From positions 1 to 64,000 of the forward strand of contig CACBMB010000003.1 of the NCBI GenBank assembly GCA_902540275.1: a DNA stretch of 64,000 nt. The letters run 5' to 3'. This DNA comes from an uncultured Pelagibacteraceae bacterium. Lineage in GTDB: Bacteria; Pseudomonadota; Alphaproteobacteria; Pelagibacterales; Pelagibacteraceae. Position numbers and translations under genes: made by a program. Positions within the stretch are counted from its first letter, which is position 1, and each line of letters begins with the position of its first letter. This document shows positions 1 through 8,710 of this stretch, piece by piece. Under the pieces are notes generated by a model. It worked only from the letters and a program-made list of their open reading frames with translations. It did not search any database and was not told where the DNA came from.

Positions 1-2
1 AT

Positions 3-209
3 TATGGCGGTTTATCTGATTACAGAAGTAGTGAGGGAAGAGCGGTTAGGGTTAAATATAGAGGAAAAATTAATGATACAATATTAAACATTCTAGGTGG
101 AGTAAGAAGTAGCTGTACATATGTAGGTGCGCCTTCTTTAAAACAGTTAAGCAAATGCACAACTTTTGTGAGAGTATCAAATCAATTTAATGATACTTTT
201 GTAAAATAG
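3..209 (+). CDS. guaC: GMP reductase / IMP dehydrogenase family, C-terminal fragment (5' end outside window)
   Basis: The third forward frame is open from the window edge to a TAG at 207-209, giving the last 68 residues of a longer protein. The visible tail contains EGRAVRVKYRG, then LGGVRSSCTYVGA, then KCTTFVRVSNQ. This series is typical of the end of GMP reductase (NADPH-dependent GMP to IMP, purine salvage). Bacterial IMP dehydrogenases normally read LRAGMGY at the equivalent place, so GuaC is preferred. The catalytic cysteine loop lies outside the window and cannot be checked. It is followed by a tRNA gene on the other strand. Confidence 0.8.
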   Translation, partial: YGGLSDYRSSEGRAVRVKYRGKINDTILNILGGVRSSCTYVGAPSLKQLSKCTTFVRVSNQFNDTFVK

Positions 210-233
210 AAATTTCTAAAAATTATAAATTTA

Positions 234-310
234 TGGTAGCGGGAAGTGGGATCGAACCACTGACCTCGGGCTTATGAGTCCCGCGCTCTAACCAACTGAG
301 CTACCCCGCC
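234..310 (-). tRNA. tRNA-Met (CAU anticodon), CCA encoded
   Basis: The reverse strand folds as a 77-nt cloverleaf: acceptor GGCGGGG against TCCCGCT (G-U pairs at both ends), D arm GCTC/GAGC, anticodon loop CTCATAA with CAT at 276-274, variable loop AGGTC, T arm AGTGG/CCACT around TTCGATC, and an encoded CCA at the 3' end. Overall it resembles elongator tRNA-Met. It lacks the CGCGGGG start and unpaired first base of initiator tRNA. A tRNA-Ile2 read through lysidine modification cannot be excluded from sequence alone. The base pair closing the anticodon loop is an A-G mismatch. Confidence 0.93.
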
Positions 311-409
311 ATATGGTAAATGAAGATATATAATAGAAAAATACTCTGATACAATCAATTTTTTACAATAAATACTTTTTTATATATAAAAATGATTACT
401 TAAATCATT

Positions 410-1135
410 ATGATTAAAAATTTATCAATAATATATCCAATCTTTAACGAAGAAAAAAGATTGTTTAACATTTTTAAAGATATAAAGAAATTTAATAAAA
501 AAACACATCATATTAATAAAGAATATATTTTTGTTGATGATGGAAGTTTTGATAATTCAAAACAGAGAATTAAAGATTTTATTAAACTGAACAAAAACTC
601 GAAAATTCAATATAAAATTATAAGTTATAAAGTTAATAAAGGTAAAGGTTATGCGTTAAAATCTGGTGTCTTAAATTCAACAAAAAAATGGATACTTACA
701 TCAGACTCTGATTGTTCAGTATCAAATTTTCAAATACTTAGATGGATAAAAAAAAATTATATAAACAAAAAAAATATGATTTATTTTGCATCTAGAAATC
801 ATCCTATTTCTCTAGTGAAAAAAATTAAAAGTAGGGAAATAATAGGAGCTATCTTTAGGTTTGCTATTTCTCTTATATTTAATGTAAAAATTTCAGACAC
901 ACAGTGTGGTTTTAAATTATATAGAGCAAATATAGCAAAAAAAATTTTTTCTAAAATTAAAACTAATGGTTATATGCATGATTTAGAAATTTGTATTATT
1001 TCAAAAAAAATGAAGCTTACTATCAACGAACTACCTGTGATTTGGAAGCACAAGTTTGAAGGAAAGATTAGTTTTTTAAAAGATTCAATTAAGATAATAT
1101 TAAGTTTAGTGATGATAAAATTTTATAAATATTAA
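410..1135 (+). CDS. family 2 glycosyltransferase (dolichyl/polyprenyl-phosphate hexosyltransferase type)
   Basis: This 241-residue GT-A fold enzyme should transfer a sugar from a nucleotide sugar to a lipid phosphate or similar acceptor at the inner face of the membrane. VDDGS at residues 42-46 is the nucleotide-binding aspartate motif, DSD at 99-101 is the metal-binding motif, and DTQCGFKLYR at 163-172 is typical of the DPM1/ALG5-like branch. No membrane anchor domain follows, so it is the short form. The next gene starts about ten bases downstream and encodes a multi-spanning protein of the type that uses lipid-linked sugars, so the pair probably acts in envelope glycan modification. The acceptor is unknown. 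Confidence 0.8.
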   Translation: MIKNLSIIYPIFNEEKRLFNIFKDIKKFNKKTHHINKEYIFVDDGSFDNSKQRIKDFIKLNKNSKIQYKIISYKVNKGKGYALKSGVLNSTKKWILTSDSDCSVSNFQILRWIKKNYINKKNMIYFASRNHPISLVKKIKSREIIGAIFRFAISLIFNVKISDTQCGFKLYRANIAKKIFSKIKTNGYMHDLEICIISKKMKLTINELPVIWKHKFEGKISFLKDSIKIILSLVMIKFYKY

Positions 1136-1146
1136 TTTATTTGAGA

Positions 1147-2661
1147 ATGGAATTAACAAAAACAAATTTTCTATCACATAAAATTACTTATCTTTTTTTA
1201 ATTTTTGTAATATCAAGATTTTTTTATTTAAATTTTCTAAATATAACTTTCGATAATTGGACTATTGATGTTTATTGGCAATTCTTTCCTAAAGATTTAT
1301 TAGAAAATGAACTTTTAAATTCTCTCTATTTTAATCACTGGCAAGCACCATTCTTAAACTTACTTGTTGGAATTACGATAAAATTGTCAAATCATTATTT
1401 TTTAATTATTCAATTAATATATTTAATAATTGGATTTTTTTCTTTTGTATTGATTTATTTGATTTCAAAAAACTTTAATTTTTCAGAAAATTTTTCTTTT
1501 TTATTATCTGCAGTATTAATGCTTTTACCAACAACTATCTTATATGAAAACCACCTTTATAAAGAATATATTACTTTTTTTCTTCTTCTTTGGTTATTCT
1601 ATTCAACTATAAGAATTTTAAAAACACCTAACTCTTTAAAATATATTTTATTTTTATCTTTTAGTCTTTCATTGCTCTGTCTAACTAGAGAGACATTTCA
1701 TATTTTTTGGGGATACATTTTAATAATCATAATTCAAAAAAATATAAATATTTTAAATAAATTATTATTATTTTTTATATTCACAATTATTGTAATGCCT
1801 TTTTACCTAAAGAATTTAATTTTATTTGATAAATTTGCTATAAATACAACTTCTTTATATGAGCATTTAAATCAAAAAATTGACTATGTAAAAGAAATGG
1901 ATGATCCCAATCGACATCCAAAAATAAGAAATATAACTTTTGGATCCCATCAAAATTATCAAAAATTTAAAAAAAAAACTTCAATATTGTATGATGTAAA
2001 AATTAACTCAGGTGCAGAATTTTACAAAGATTATCTTAATTACGAGTCAAATTATGACAATAAATTGTTAAATTCTAATACTTCTTTTAATGAAGTATTT
2101 TTCGAAGTTGATAAATATAGAAAAAAAGATTTTTTATTAATTCTTAAAGAACAACCTTTGCTAATTATAGTGAATATAATTAATTCAATTACAAGGCACC
2201 TTTTTACTTCAAGTGATTACTTTAATTTTACAAAACATAATGCTGATAAAATGGGTTATTTGATAAAAATCTCAGATTGTATAAAATTGACCCCAGTATG
2301 TATTTATGAATATAAGTTTGATTGGGAAACAGTTTATACAATAGATAAGCAACCTTTTAAATCTATAGATACTGGCCCTTTAAATTACAAAGAAAAAATT
2401 ATTTATTCTCTTCAATATACCAACTTTTTATTAGTGGTTGTTTATATGATGCTTTTATTTTTTTTAATAAAGAGCTTATTTAGTAATAAAGATAAAGAAA
2501 CTAATATAATTAATTTTTGGTTATTTACCTTTATTTTTATTTTTTCTGCTTTTGTTGTTTTTGAAGATGGTGAAATAGCAAGACACAGATTTCCTTTTGA
2601 TTATCTTTGTTTTTTAATTTTTTTGAAGCAAATGAAAGATAAATTTTTTAAAATTAATTAA
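1147..2661 (+). CDS. multi-pass membrane protein, possible lipid-linked-sugar glycosyltransferase (GT-C-like)
   Basis: About 504 residues with many hydrophobic segments: roughly ten helices in the first 240 residues and the last 90, separated by a polar loop around residues 245-420. This arrangement is common in GT-C family mannosyl/arabinosyl transferases (PMT/ArnT-like). It would fit use of a polyprenyl-phosphate sugar made by the preceding GT2 enzyme. No specific catalytic motif was recognised, so the role is inferred from shape and neighbour. A TTG six bases upstream is an alternative start; the ATG is preferred. The stop codon overlaps the convergent gene by four bases (TTAA). Confidence 0.55.
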   Translation: MELTKTNFLSHKITYLFLIFVISRFFYLNFLNITFDNWTIDVYWQFFPKDLLENELLNSLYFNHWQAPFLNLLVGITIKLSNHYFLIIQLIYLIIGFFSFVLIYLISKNFNFSENFSFLLSAVLMLLPTTILYENHLYKEYITFFLLLWLFYSTIRILKTPNSLKYILFLSFSLSLLCLTRETFHIFWGYILIIIIQKNINILNKLLLFFIFTIIVMPFYLKNLILFDKFAINTTSLYEHLNQKIDYVKEMDDPNRHPKIRNITFGSHQNYQKFKKKTSILYDVKINSGAEFYKDYLNYESNYDNKLLNSNTSFNEVFFEVDKYRKKDFLLILKEQPLLIIVNIINSITRHLFTSSDYFNFTKHNADKMGYLIKISDCIKLTPVCIYEYKFDWETVYTIDKQPFKSIDTGPLNYKEKIIYSLQYTNFLLVVVYMMLLFFLIKSLFSNKDKETNIINFWLFTFIFIFSAFVVFEDGEIARHRFPFDYLCFLIFLKQMKDKFFKIN

Positions 2662-2864
2662 AAAATCATCAATCCAAAAAGAATTAAACCTGTAGATGCT
2701 GCTGCAGAGAAATATAACTTTTTTCTTTTCTCATTTTTTTGATTGGATTTAACTCTATTTAAAAGAACATTAATGTCAGTACTCTTGGTTTGAGCCTTGG
2801 AAATATCATTGTCAAGATATCTAGAAATTAACCTATTACGAACTGATGTACTTAAATTTTTCAC
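2658..2864 (-). CDS. small tail-anchored membrane protein, paralogue of the next gene
   Basis: A 68-residue protein of unknown function. The N-terminal half is polar and the last ~20 residues are a hydrophobic helix ending at the C terminus, so it should be a tail-anchored inner-membrane protein with its polar part in the cytoplasm. Residues from DINVLLNRV onward resemble the corresponding DINVLKSKL part of the upstream protein at 2906-3151, in the same position before the membrane helix, so the two look like diverged duplicates. The start is a GTG, and the frame stays open upstream without an ATG, so the N terminus is uncertain. Confidence 0.5.
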   Translation of the reverse strand: MKNLSTSVRNRLISRYLDNDISKAQTKSTDINVLLNRVKSNQKNEKRKKLYFSAAASTGLILFGLMIF

Positions 2865-2905
2865 AAAATTATTTAACCATGGAAGAGAAATATTTGCAAA
2901 TTTTC

Positions 2906-3151
2906 TTAAAGAGACAGATAAATACCTAAGGCCCCAAGCGCTACTACTAGAGTTGATAATATGTAAACATTCTTTTTGAATTCTTTGCTCTCAGATTGTT
3001 GAAGTTTGGATTTTAAAACATTTATATCGACTCTATTGGGCCTAATTTGATTAGTTTTTAAAGGCTTTTCAGTAAAACTATTACCATTTGGGGTCTCGAT
3101 ATTAGTTTTTATTTCTGCAAAGCCTTTATTATCCATATCTAAATAAAACAT
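2906..3151 (-). CDS. small tail-anchored membrane protein, paralogue of the preceding gene
   Basis: An 81-residue protein, function not recognised. Residues 1-45 are polar. They are followed by VDINVLKSKLQQSES, a short charged stretch, and a C-terminal hydrophobic helix of about 20 residues. The DINVL motif and the helix placement are shared with the adjacent 68-residue protein, and the two genes run in the same direction 41 bases apart, which suggests a tandem duplication. A second ATG five codons in is an alternative start. The gene diverges from the winged-helix regulator-like gene at 3248. Confidence 0.55.
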   Translation of the reverse strand: MFYLDMDNKGFAEIKTNIETPNGNSFTEKPLKTNQIRPNRVDINVLKSKLQQSESKEFKKNVYILSTLVVALGALGIYLSL

Positions 3152-3247
3152 GAAATTCTTAAAGTCTCAATTTTTTCAAAGTTCAATTTGGGTCACTTTT
3201 GAATTGACAACTGTCCATAATGGGTTTCTACTCACAAAAAAAATTTT

Positions 3248-4225
3248 ATGAGTATTCAAGAAATAGATTTTTCCAAAACACTATCTGATCAACAGGTTTA
3301 TGATACCATTATGGGCAACTATTCTGATCTAAGTAAAGAATGGATATTTCATCAATGGAATTGGATGAATAGTGTCTACTGGTCTTTTAAAGATCATTAT
3401 AAATATATGGTAGTGATTTCATTAATTGAAAAAACTCTTCAATTTTATGACCAAATGCAAATTCAATATAGTTATGATGAATATTATGCAAAATCTTATC
3501 AACAAATTGAAAAATTTAGTATTACAGAGCTTTGCGAAAAACTAAATTTACCAAAAGAAACAGTAAGGAGAAAAGTTCTAGAACTTGAAAAAGACGGAGT
3601 TATAAGTCGTAGTAAAAAAAAGATCATAATTGATAGAAAAGCATTTCCTTTTGTCAAACCTGAAAACCAAATCAAATTTTCTTCAAAATATATATATTTA
3701 GTCTCGCAAGCTTTAAACAAAGATAAACTTTATTCAAAAAAACTTGATCCACAAATGATTGAAATAATTATTAAAAAAAGATTTTCGTTATGTTGGAGAT
3801 GGTTTTATCGTATGCAAATACCATTAATTATTGGATATCAAAAATTTATGCAAGATTTGACTACTTTCCATATTTGGGGAACAGTAACAATGAATCAAGT
3901 TTTAAATGTTTCAAAACATTTAGAAACTGCTGATGACAAACCTCCATTAGATCACTTTACCACTAGTGATATTCTAATAAAAAATTTAGGTGCAAATACT
4001 GGAATTAGCGCTATGTCAATTTCTGATATGACGAAAATTCCAAGAGCAACAATTATTAGAAAATGTAAATATTTAATAAAAAATGATTTACTAAAAATAA
4101 ATGACAAAAAACAATATGTATTATCAAGTACAAATTTTAAAAAAATTTTGCCTTACCAAACAGAAGCTTTTAAATATAAAGCCAAATTTATTCGCAAAAT
4201 TTTAAATCTACTTGTAATCTCTTAA
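3248..4225 (+). CDS. putative transcriptional regulator with two winged-helix-like segments
   Basis: This 325-residue soluble protein has no recognised family name. Residues ~90-130 (ITELCEKLNLPKETVRRKVLELEKDGVI) form a clear winged helix-turn-helix like those of Crp or GntR-type regulators. Residues ~255-292 (MSISDMTKIPRATIIRKC followed by a wing-like KQYVL) look like a second, weaker copy. The rest is aromatic-rich (WIFHQWNWMNSVYW near residue 31) and carries no cyclic-nucleotide or ligand domain I can name. It may bind DNA through two wings or as a pseudo-dimer. A TTGACA at 3204-3209 could be part of its promoter, but no good -10 is seen. Regulatory targets are unknown. Confidence 0.55.
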   Translation: MSIQEIDFSKTLSDQQVYDTIMGNYSDLSKEWIFHQWNWMNSVYWSFKDHYKYMVVISLIEKTLQFYDQMQIQYSYDEYYAKSYQQIEKFSITELCEKLNLPKETVRRKVLELEKDGVISRSKKKIIIDRKAFPFVKPENQIKFSSKYIYLVSQALNKDKLYSKKLDPQMIEIIIKKRFSLCWRWFYRMQIPLIIGYQKFMQDLTTFHIWGTVTMNQVLNVSKHLETADDKPPLDHFTTSDILIKNLGANTGISAMSISDMTKIPRATIIRKCKYLIKNDLLKINDKKQYVLSSTNFKKILPYQTEAFKYKAKFIRKILNLLVIS

Positions 4226-4281
4226 ATTTCTCAATAAATTATTTTTACAGAGAGAATATATTTTAAATACTTAAAGGGGTC

Positions 4282-5133
4282 ATGGGTATAGTAACAACAA
4301 TTGCGCCGTTTGCGCTAGCTTTAATAATGTTAGGACTTGGTGCGTCTTTAACAGTAAAAGATTTTACAAGAGTATTTCAACACCCTAAAGAATTTTTTGT
4401 TGGTTTGATTTGTCAATTAGTTGTTCTGCCAATTGTTGGATATTTATTAATCATAATTTTAAAAACTCCAATAGAACTTGCTTTAGGAGTAATGTTAATT
4501 GCTGCAGCCCCTGGAGGAGTTACTTCAAATGTTTTAACTAAATTCGCAGATGGTGATGTTGCACTATCTATATCTCTTACAGCATTTACAAGTTTAATAA
4601 GTATCGTATCAGTTCCTTATATAGTTTTTTTATCAATCGACCTATTTGATATCAATTATGTAAATAAAGAAGTTTCAATGCTGGGAATTTCATTAAAGAT
4701 GTTTGGTGTCGTTACTGTTCCAGTAATTATCGGAATGACAATAAGAAAACTATTTAGTGATTTTATTGAAAGAAATATGAAAATAATTGAAAAAATATCT
4801 ATTATATTATTTTTAATTGTTTTTATCGCTATCTATATTGAAGAATGGGACAGTATTATAATGTTTTTAACTACTGCAGGGACTGTATCTCTAATCTTAA
4901 ATATTTCTATGATGATAATAGGTTTCTTTGTTGCTAAGTTTTTTGCGTCAGGAGTTGCCCAACAAAGATGTATTTCTTTAGAATGTGGTTTACAGAATGG
5001 AACATTAGCTGTTTTTGTTGGAACACAATTATTTGGTCAGGATATGACTTACATGGTGCCAACTGCTGCATATGCTCTAATCATGATGATGACAGCTGTT
5101 TTTTTTGTAATTTTCTTGAGAAAAAAAACTTAA
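4282..5133 (+). CDS. bile acid:sodium symporter (BASS/SBF) family transporter
   Basis: A 283-residue integral membrane protein with about nine or ten helices, the normal length for the SBF/BASS family of sodium-coupled carriers for organic anions. The conserved stretch with APGGVTSNVLTKFADGDVAL (residues ~74-94) corresponds to the family's crossover region, and ECGLQNG (~residues 234-240) is the second conserved motif. The start has a good ribosome-binding site (AAAGGGG). Substrates in bacteria include pyruvate-type and pantoate-type acids as well as sterols; nothing here identifies which. Its TAA abuts the convergent stop of the next gene (TAATTA). Confidence 0.85.
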   Translation: MGIVTTIAPFALALIMLGLGASLTVKDFTRVFQHPKEFFVGLICQLVVLPIVGYLLIIILKTPIELALGVMLIAAAPGGVTSNVLTKFADGDVALSISLTAFTSLISIVSVPYIVFLSIDLFDINYVNKEVSMLGISLKMFGVVTVPVIIGMTIRKLFSDFIERNMKIIEKISIILFLIVFIAIYIEEWDSIIMFLTTAGTVSLILNISMMIIGFFVAKFFASGVAQQRCISLECGLQNGTLAVFVGTQLFGQDMTYMVPTAAYALIMMMTAVFFVIFLRKKT

Positions 5134-7578
5134 TTATAAATTTTTAAAGTCTGTTCGTTTTAGAGCCTCTGTTTGAATTGAAATAGGATATTTCTTTTTT
5201 TCTACTTCAATAAATAAATTCTTATTTTTAAGTTCTTCATTAGAAAAATCAGTATTAATATATCCAAAAGTTAAATTTTTCTTAAAATTAAATGAATAAT
5301 TTCCTGAGGTTGATCTTCCAATAATCTTATTCTCTAAATAAATAGGTTCATCATGTAATAATAATGGTTCGCCTGGTTTGCATTCTTTTAAAGTAAACAT
5401 TGCAAATCTACTTTTGATCTTCTCCTTTTTGATTTTTTCTAACGCTTGCTTTCCAATAAAATCAATTTCTTTTTTCTTACTTATTGTAAAAGTTAAACCT
5501 GCCTGATATTGATTTTCCTCAGGTGAGATATCATGACCCCAATGTAAAAAACCACTCTCCATTCTCATAATATCCATTGCATGCATTCCACAATTTGAAA
5601 GATTAAAATCTTTGCCTTTTTCAATTAGCAATTCATATATTTTCTTAGCTTCATTAACTTTTACATATAATTCATATCCTAATTCACCAACGTAAGATAA
5701 TCTTTGGGCCCAAATTTTTATCCCTTCTATCTCTATATATTTTGCAGTACCAAATTTGAAATCATTGTTATCGATACTATCTCTTGAAATGGTTTTAATT
5801 AAATTTCTACTCTTTGGACCAAATAATCCAAATACACAATAATCATCTGTTATATCTTTTAATTTTACACCTTTAGATAGATGTTTTTTTATATGAAATT
5901 TATCTCTTTCCCTCGTTGCAGCTGAACTAATTATCCTAAAATGATTTTTATCTAAACAAACCACCGTTAAATCGGTTTCAATTCCACCATCACTATTCAA
6001 CATGTGAGTATAAGTGCATTTACCGATCTCATTTTTTATATTAGCAGTACAAATTTTCTGTAATTCCTCATGAGCTTTTTCGGATTTGATTTCAAACTTT
6101 GAAAAAGGGGTTAAGTCAAATAAACCAACATTTTTAATAGTATTATTGGTCTCATATTCGGCTGATGGATACCAATTTTGATAATTATAGCTGTATTCAT
6201 ACTCTGATTTTTCTCCATCAAGTGCAAACCACATTGGTCTCTCATACCCTGCTGAAACACCAAAGCATGCTCCAAAACTTTTTAAATTATCATGATAAGG
6301 AAGTGTTTTTATATTCCTTGAGGTTTTATGTTGTTTAAAAGGCCAGTGCATTCCATAAAGATCACCCAGCGTTTCAGTAATTCTTTTTTTTATAAAACCT
6401 AGTTCTGAATGAAATTTTTGAAATCTTTTAATATCATAACTAAATATGTCCTGATTAATATGTCCAGTCATTAACCATTCAGCTGTAACTTTTCCTACTC
6501 CTCCTCCACTTCCAATTCCAATACTATTTAAACCACAACAAACAAAAAAGTTTTTAACTTCTGGAACTTCCCCTAACAAAGTATTAGTGTCAGGAGTAAA
6601 GGATTCTGGTCCTGCAAAAAATTTTCTAATTCCAGCTTTTTCTAAAACTGGAAATCTTTTGATCGCAGATGCTAAATATGGTTCAAAATGTTCAAAATTT
6701 TCAGGAAATTCTCCAAATGAAAAATCATCAGGCACAATATTGGTTTTATCAAAAGCTGGTATAGATTTTCCCTCAAAAATACCAACTAAGATTTTACCAG
6801 CATCCTCTTTAATGTAAGTGCTGTTATCAAAATCTCTAATAACCGGTAAAGTCTTAGATAAATTTTCTATAGGTTCAGTAATAATATAAAAATGTTCTGC
6901 GGGATAAAGTGGAATACTTACCCCAGCTCTTTCACCAATTTGTCTAGACCACATGCCTGAAGCTAATACAATATATTCACATTCAATTATTTGACCATTT
7001 GCTTTTACACCTGAAATTTTTCCATCTTTTGTTAAAATTTCTTCTACTGGTGATTTTTCAAAAATTTGTGCACCCTCCATTCTTGCCCCTTTTGCAAGCA
7101 TGTGAGTTACACCTGATGGATCAGCAGCTCCATCACCTGGCATCAAAATTCCACCTATAATTTCGTCAGTGTTTATAATTGAATAATCTTTTTTGATTTG
7201 ATCTTTATCTAAAATTCTTACATCAACATCATAAAGTTGTGCAGTAGTTGCTTGTCTTTGAAGTTCTTGCCATCTTCCTTTGTTTTGTGCGATTGAAAGT
7301 GCGCCGTTTAATCTTAAGCCTGCAGAGTGATCAACCTCTTTTTCTAATTTTTTATATAAATCTAATGTATATTTTCGAATTTTTGTTATTGCTGCTGTTG
7401 GGCCTAATTGACTTACAAGTCCAGCTGCATGCCAAGTTGTTCCTGATGTTAACTGATCTCTTTCTAAAAGAATAGTGTCTTTCCAACCAAATTTAGCTAA
7501 ATGGTAAGCGACTGAACAACCAACCACTCCACCTCCTATAACAACAACTTTAGTGCTACTTGGAAGTTTTTTTTCCAT
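5134..7578 (-). CDS. dimethylglycine/sarcosine dehydrogenase-type FAD oxidase fused to a GcvT folate domain
   Basis: This 814-residue two-domain enzyme should oxidatively remove an N-methyl group and pass the one-carbon unit to tetrahydrofolate. The N-terminal FAD domain has the dinucleotide motif VIGGGVVGCSVAYHLA (residues 13-28). SGTTWHAAGL follows, with His50 at the position that carries covalent FAD in mammalian dimethylglycine dehydrogenase. From about residue 440 to the end it matches the aminomethyltransferase (GcvT) fold that binds folate. The gene is last in a leftward operon after the aminotransferase and alanine dehydrogenase genes, with only four bases to ald. Substrate could be dimethylglycine or sarcosine; the context also allows an N-methylated taurine. 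Confidence 0.85.
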   Translation of the reverse strand: MEKKLPSSTKVVVIGGGVVGCSVAYHLAKFGWKDTILLERDQLTSGTTWHAAGLVSQLGPTAAITKIRKYTLDLYKKLEKEVDHSAGLRLNGALSIAQNKGRWQELQRQATTAQLYDVDVRILDKDQIKKDYSIINTDEIIGGILMPGDGAADPSGVTHMLAKGARMEGAQIFEKSPVEEILTKDGKISGVKANGQIIECEYIVLASGMWSRQIGERAGVSIPLYPAEHFYIITEPIENLSKTLPVIRDFDNSTYIKEDAGKILVGIFEGKSIPAFDKTNIVPDDFSFGEFPENFEHFEPYLASAIKRFPVLEKAGIRKFFAGPESFTPDTNTLLGEVPEVKNFFVCCGLNSIGIGSGGGVGKVTAEWLMTGHINQDIFSYDIKRFQKFHSELGFIKKRITETLGDLYGMHWPFKQHKTSRNIKTLPYHDNLKSFGACFGVSAGYERPMWFALDGEKSEYEYSYNYQNWYPSAEYETNNTIKNVGLFDLTPFSKFEIKSEKAHEELQKICTANIKNEIGKCTYTHMLNSDGGIETDLTVVCLDKNHFRIISSAATRERDKFHIKKHLSKGVKLKDITDDYCVFGLFGPKSRNLIKTISRDSIDNNDFKFGTAKYIEIEGIKIWAQRLSYVGELGYELYVKVNEAKKIYELLIEKGKDFNLSNCGMHAMDIMRMESGFLHWGHDISPEENQYQAGLTFTISKKKEIDFIGKQALEKIKKEKIKSRFAMFTLKECKPGEPLLLHDEPIYLENKIIGRSTSGNYSFNFKKNLTFGYINTDFSNEELKNKNLFIEVEKKKYPISIQTEALKRTDFKNL

Positions 7579-7582
7579 CTAA

Positions 7583-8701
7583 TTAATTTTTGACTGCATC
7601 TCCTGGGGTAACATATTCATGTCCAAAAACATCTGCAACAGCTTTATAAGTCACATGACCCTTGTGAACATTTAATCCTGCTAAAAAATTTTTATCCTCT
7701 CCAAGAGCTTTTTGATAACCTTTATTAGCTAATTTAACTAAATAAGGAAGCGTTGCCTGATTTAAAGCAAAAGTAGAAGTTCTTGGAACTCCTCCTGGCA
7801 TGTTGGCAACACAATAATGAACTACATCATCTACTATAAATGTTGGATCTCCATGAGTGGTTGGTTTACTAGTTTCTACACATCCTCCTTGATCAATTGC
7901 AACATCAACAATTACAGATCCTCTTTTCATTAATTTTAGCATGTCTTTTGTAACTAATTTTGGAGCTTCTGCACCAGGTATTAAAACTCCACCCACTAAT
8001 AAATCTGCTTCAGCAACTAATTTATTTAAATCTATTTTATCACTTTGTTCTGGAATAATTTTATCACCAAACATCTCAACTAATTGTTTCAATCTTGCTT
8101 CAGATTTATCTACAACATGAACTTTAGCTCTCATACCAGTAGCTATAATTGCAGCGTTCTCTCCAACTACTCCGCCACCAAGAATTAGTACATTTGCTGG
8201 TTCACCTCCAGGTGCTCCACCTAACAATACCCCTCTACCTTTTTGATTTTTTTCTAAACAATGCGCTCCTGCCTGTACAGACATACGACCTGCAACAGCA
8301 CTCATTGGTGCAAGTAATGGAAGTCTACCATTATCATCTGTAACAGTTTCATATGCAATATTTATACTTTTTGATTTGATTAATCCTTCAGTTAATTCTT
8401 TTGCAGCAGCTAAGTGAAGATAGGTATATATGATTTGATTTTCTTTAATCATATCTACTTCAACTTTTTGAGGTTCTTTTACTTTAACAATTATTTCTGC
8501 ATCATTGAAAATATCAGAAGCTTTATTAACAATTTTTGCTCCTACATTTGTATATTGTTCATTATCAAAACCTGCTTCAAAACCACCATTATTTTCAATT
8601 AAAACTTTGTGGCCCTCTGACACAAGAGTTTTTACGCTATCTGGTGTTAAACCAATTCTATTCTCTTGAGGTTTTATCTCCTTAGGTACGCCAATTATCA
8701 T
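7583..8701 (-). CDS. ald: alanine dehydrogenase (NAD-dependent)
   Basis: A 372-residue enzyme of the AlaDH/PNT family, converting alanine plus NAD to pyruvate, ammonium and NADH. The N-terminal signature MIIGVPKEIKPQENRIGLTP is diagnostic, the substrate-binding histidine lies in YTYLHLAA (near residue 95), and the NAD-binding loop is ILGGGVVGENAA (~residue 173). Length matches the family. It sits nine bases after the class III aminotransferase gene. This is the classical partner pairing in which Ald regenerates pyruvate from alanine produced by taurine-pyruvate aminotransferase, releasing the taurine nitrogen as ammonium. Confidence 0.95.
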   Translation of the reverse strand: MIIGVPKEIKPQENRIGLTPDSVKTLVSEGHKVLIENNGGFEAGFDNEQYTNVGAKIVNKASDIFNDAEIIVKVKEPQKVEVDMIKENQIIYTYLHLAAAKELTEGLIKSKSINIAYETVTDDNGRLPLLAPMSAVAGRMSVQAGAHCLEKNQKGRGVLLGGAPGGEPANVLILGGGVVGENAAIIATGMRAKVHVVDKSEARLKQLVEMFGDKIIPEQSDKIDLNKLVAEADLLVGGVLIPGAEAPKLVTKDMLKLMKRGSVIVDVAIDQGGCVETSKPTTHGDPTFIVDDVVHYCVANMPGGVPRTSTFALNQATLPYLVKLANKGYQKALGEDKNFLAGLNVHKGHVTYKAVADVFGHEYVTPGDAVKN

Positions 8702-8710
8702 TATTGAAAT

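Noticed and set aside
234-310. Initiator tRNA-Met
   Set aside because: The acceptor start and D-arm features of initiator tRNA (mismatched first base, GC-rich anticodon stem of three G-C pairs next to the loop) are not all present.
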